NCBI RefSeq assembly: GCF_013387495.1
Contig: NZ_JABZEE010000040.1
Span: 29,197 to 93,196, forward strand
Direction of reading: 5' to 3'
DNA from: Streptomyces sp. PKU-EA00015
GTDB taxonomy: Bacteria > Actinomycetota > Actinomycetes > Streptomycetales > Streptomycetaceae
Length of the DNA: 64,000 nt
Each line of letters begins with the position of its first letter. The first letter of the stretch is position 1. Under the pieces are notes generated by a model. That model ran no database searches and was not told the origin of the DNA. It was given only the letters and a program-made list of their open reading frames with translations. This document shows positions 63,344 through 64,000 of this stretch, piece by piece. The translations under genes were made by a program, and so were the position numbers.

Positions 63344-64000
63344 CTATTGTCCCGCGTCCCGATCAGTGCCCCGCGCCAGGGTCGGCGTGGCGAGAATCTC
63401 GTCCGCCGCGCGCTGTCCGCTGCCGATGCAGGCGGGGATGCCGACCCCGTCGTAGACCGCTCCGCAGACCCGCAGGCCGGGCAGCTTGGCGATGGCGTCG
63501 CGGATGCGGGCGACCCGGGCGAGATGCCCGACGGCGTACTGGGGCAGACCGCCGGTCCAGCGGGTGACCTCGGACGCCACGGGCGCGGCCGTGAGGCCGA
63601 TCGCCTCGGCGAGGTCGGTCAGGGACACGCCGACCAGCTCGGAGTCCTCGCGTTCCAGTGCCTGCTCCTCCCCGTAACGGCCGACGGAGGTGCGCAGGAC
63701 GAACAGGTCGCCCGCCCTCTCGGCCACCCAGCTCCACTTGTTGGAGGAGAACGTGGACGCCTTGATCGCCCGGCCGTCCACGGGCGGGACGAGGAAGCCG
63801 CTGCCGGGCGGCGGCGAGCCGAGGTCGGCGCGCCGGAAGGCGAGGGTGACCAGGGCCATGGAGGCGTACTCGACGCGGCCGAGTTCGGCCGCCGCGGCCG
63901 GGGACTCGGCGGCCAGCAGCGCGGACGCGGACCAGGCCGGGGTGGCGAGGACGACGGCGTCGGCGGTCAGCGGCTCGCGGTCGGTGCGGATCCGCCAGCC
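63344..64000 (-). CDS. hemY: Coproporphyrinogen/protoporphyrinogen oxidase HemY, C-terminal part
   Basis: The gene runs past the right edge, so only the C-terminal 218 residues are seen. They match the end of FAD-dependent HemY (PgoX/CgoX): VVLATPAWSASALLAAESP, KASTFSSNKWSWVAE, GGLPQYAVGHLARVARIRDAI and CGAVYDGVGIPACIGSG. It oxidises coproporphyrinogen III in the same pathway as HemQ, whose gene follows 4 bp later. Confidence 0.93.
   Translation of the reverse strand, partial: GWRIRTDREPLTADAVVLATPAWSASALLAAESPAAAAELGRVEYASMALVTLAFRRADLGSPPPGSGFLVPPVDGRAIKASTFSSNKWSWVAERAGDLFVLRTSVGRYGEEQALEREDSELVGVSLTDLAEAIGLTAAPVASEVTRWTGGLPQYAVGHLARVARIRDAIAKLPGLRVCGAVYDGVGIPACIGSGQRAADEILATPTLARGTDRDAGQ

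Overview
The window is high-GC actinobacterial chromosome, almost certainly Streptomyces. Supporting signs are the strong third-position G/C bias, frequent GTG and TTG starts, a sugar ABC transporter lacking its own ATPase, an XRE/DUF5753 + DUF397 + ATPase regulatory trio, SAV2148-type HEPN, FHA/DUF1707 and AIM24 proteins, and the actinobacterial hemY-hemQ pair. I see no rRNA, tRNA, insertion sequence, prophage or CRISPR array. About 60 genes are called; most long open frames on the opposite strands are high-GC shadows.

Layout. 1-7.3 kb: end of an MMPL exporter, a macrolide-type glycosyltransferase, a sugar ABC importer (two permeases and a lipoprotein) and an APH-fold kinase. 7.4-11.8 kb: DnaQ-like exonuclease, SAV2148-type HEPN protein, and a secreted copper amine oxidase-like protein with a secreted partner. 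11.9-22.9 kb: the glycogen-to-trehalose genes glgX, treY and treZ, interrupted by a degenerate P450, an FHA protein, an acetyltransferase and a GH1 beta-glucosidase. 22.9-28.9 kb: M24 peptidase, a small P-loop kinase, VOC protein, two unknowns and a Tat-exported beta-propeller lactonase. 29.1-32.3 kb: secreted small protein, serine protease and PLD-like enzyme. 32.5-37.7 kb: membrane-anchored phosphate-binding-like protein, the regulatory trio around a 27-bp perfect palindrome, and an SMP-30 lactonase with a divergent Lrp regulator. 37.8-45.8 kb: MoxR ATPase + VWA/metallopeptidase pair, msrB-murC, an RibD-C reductase, zapE and an OsmC protein. 45.9-52.9 kb: PhoX, PPK2, ohr/ohrR, serine protease, cupin/zinc-ribbon protein and polysaccharide deacetylase. 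52.9-57.1 kb: AIM24-ABC transporter operon, Pth2-like protein and DUF4142 protein. 57.2-60.5 kb: a DUF692 (MNIO) enzyme with two TIGR04222-type membrane proteins. 60.6-64 kb: secreted peptidase, a perfect 79-bp tandem repeat array, hemQ and the end of hemY.

How the parts work together. GlgX debranches alpha-glucan, TreY converts the chain end to a trehalosyl unit and TreZ releases trehalose, so these three genes form a complete glycogen-to-trehalose route. HemY and HemQ are the last steps of the coproporphyrin-dependent heme pathway. Ohr/OhrR, MsrB and OsmC are peroxide and thiol defences. The most promising uncharacterised unit is at 57.2-60.5 kb: a DUF692/MNIO enzyme with all expected metal ligands lies directly before a membrane protein whose tail carries seven cysteines, four of them at an exact 8-residue period. 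I read this as a candidate modification system acting on a membrane-tethered Cys tail; the reaction is inferred, not shown.
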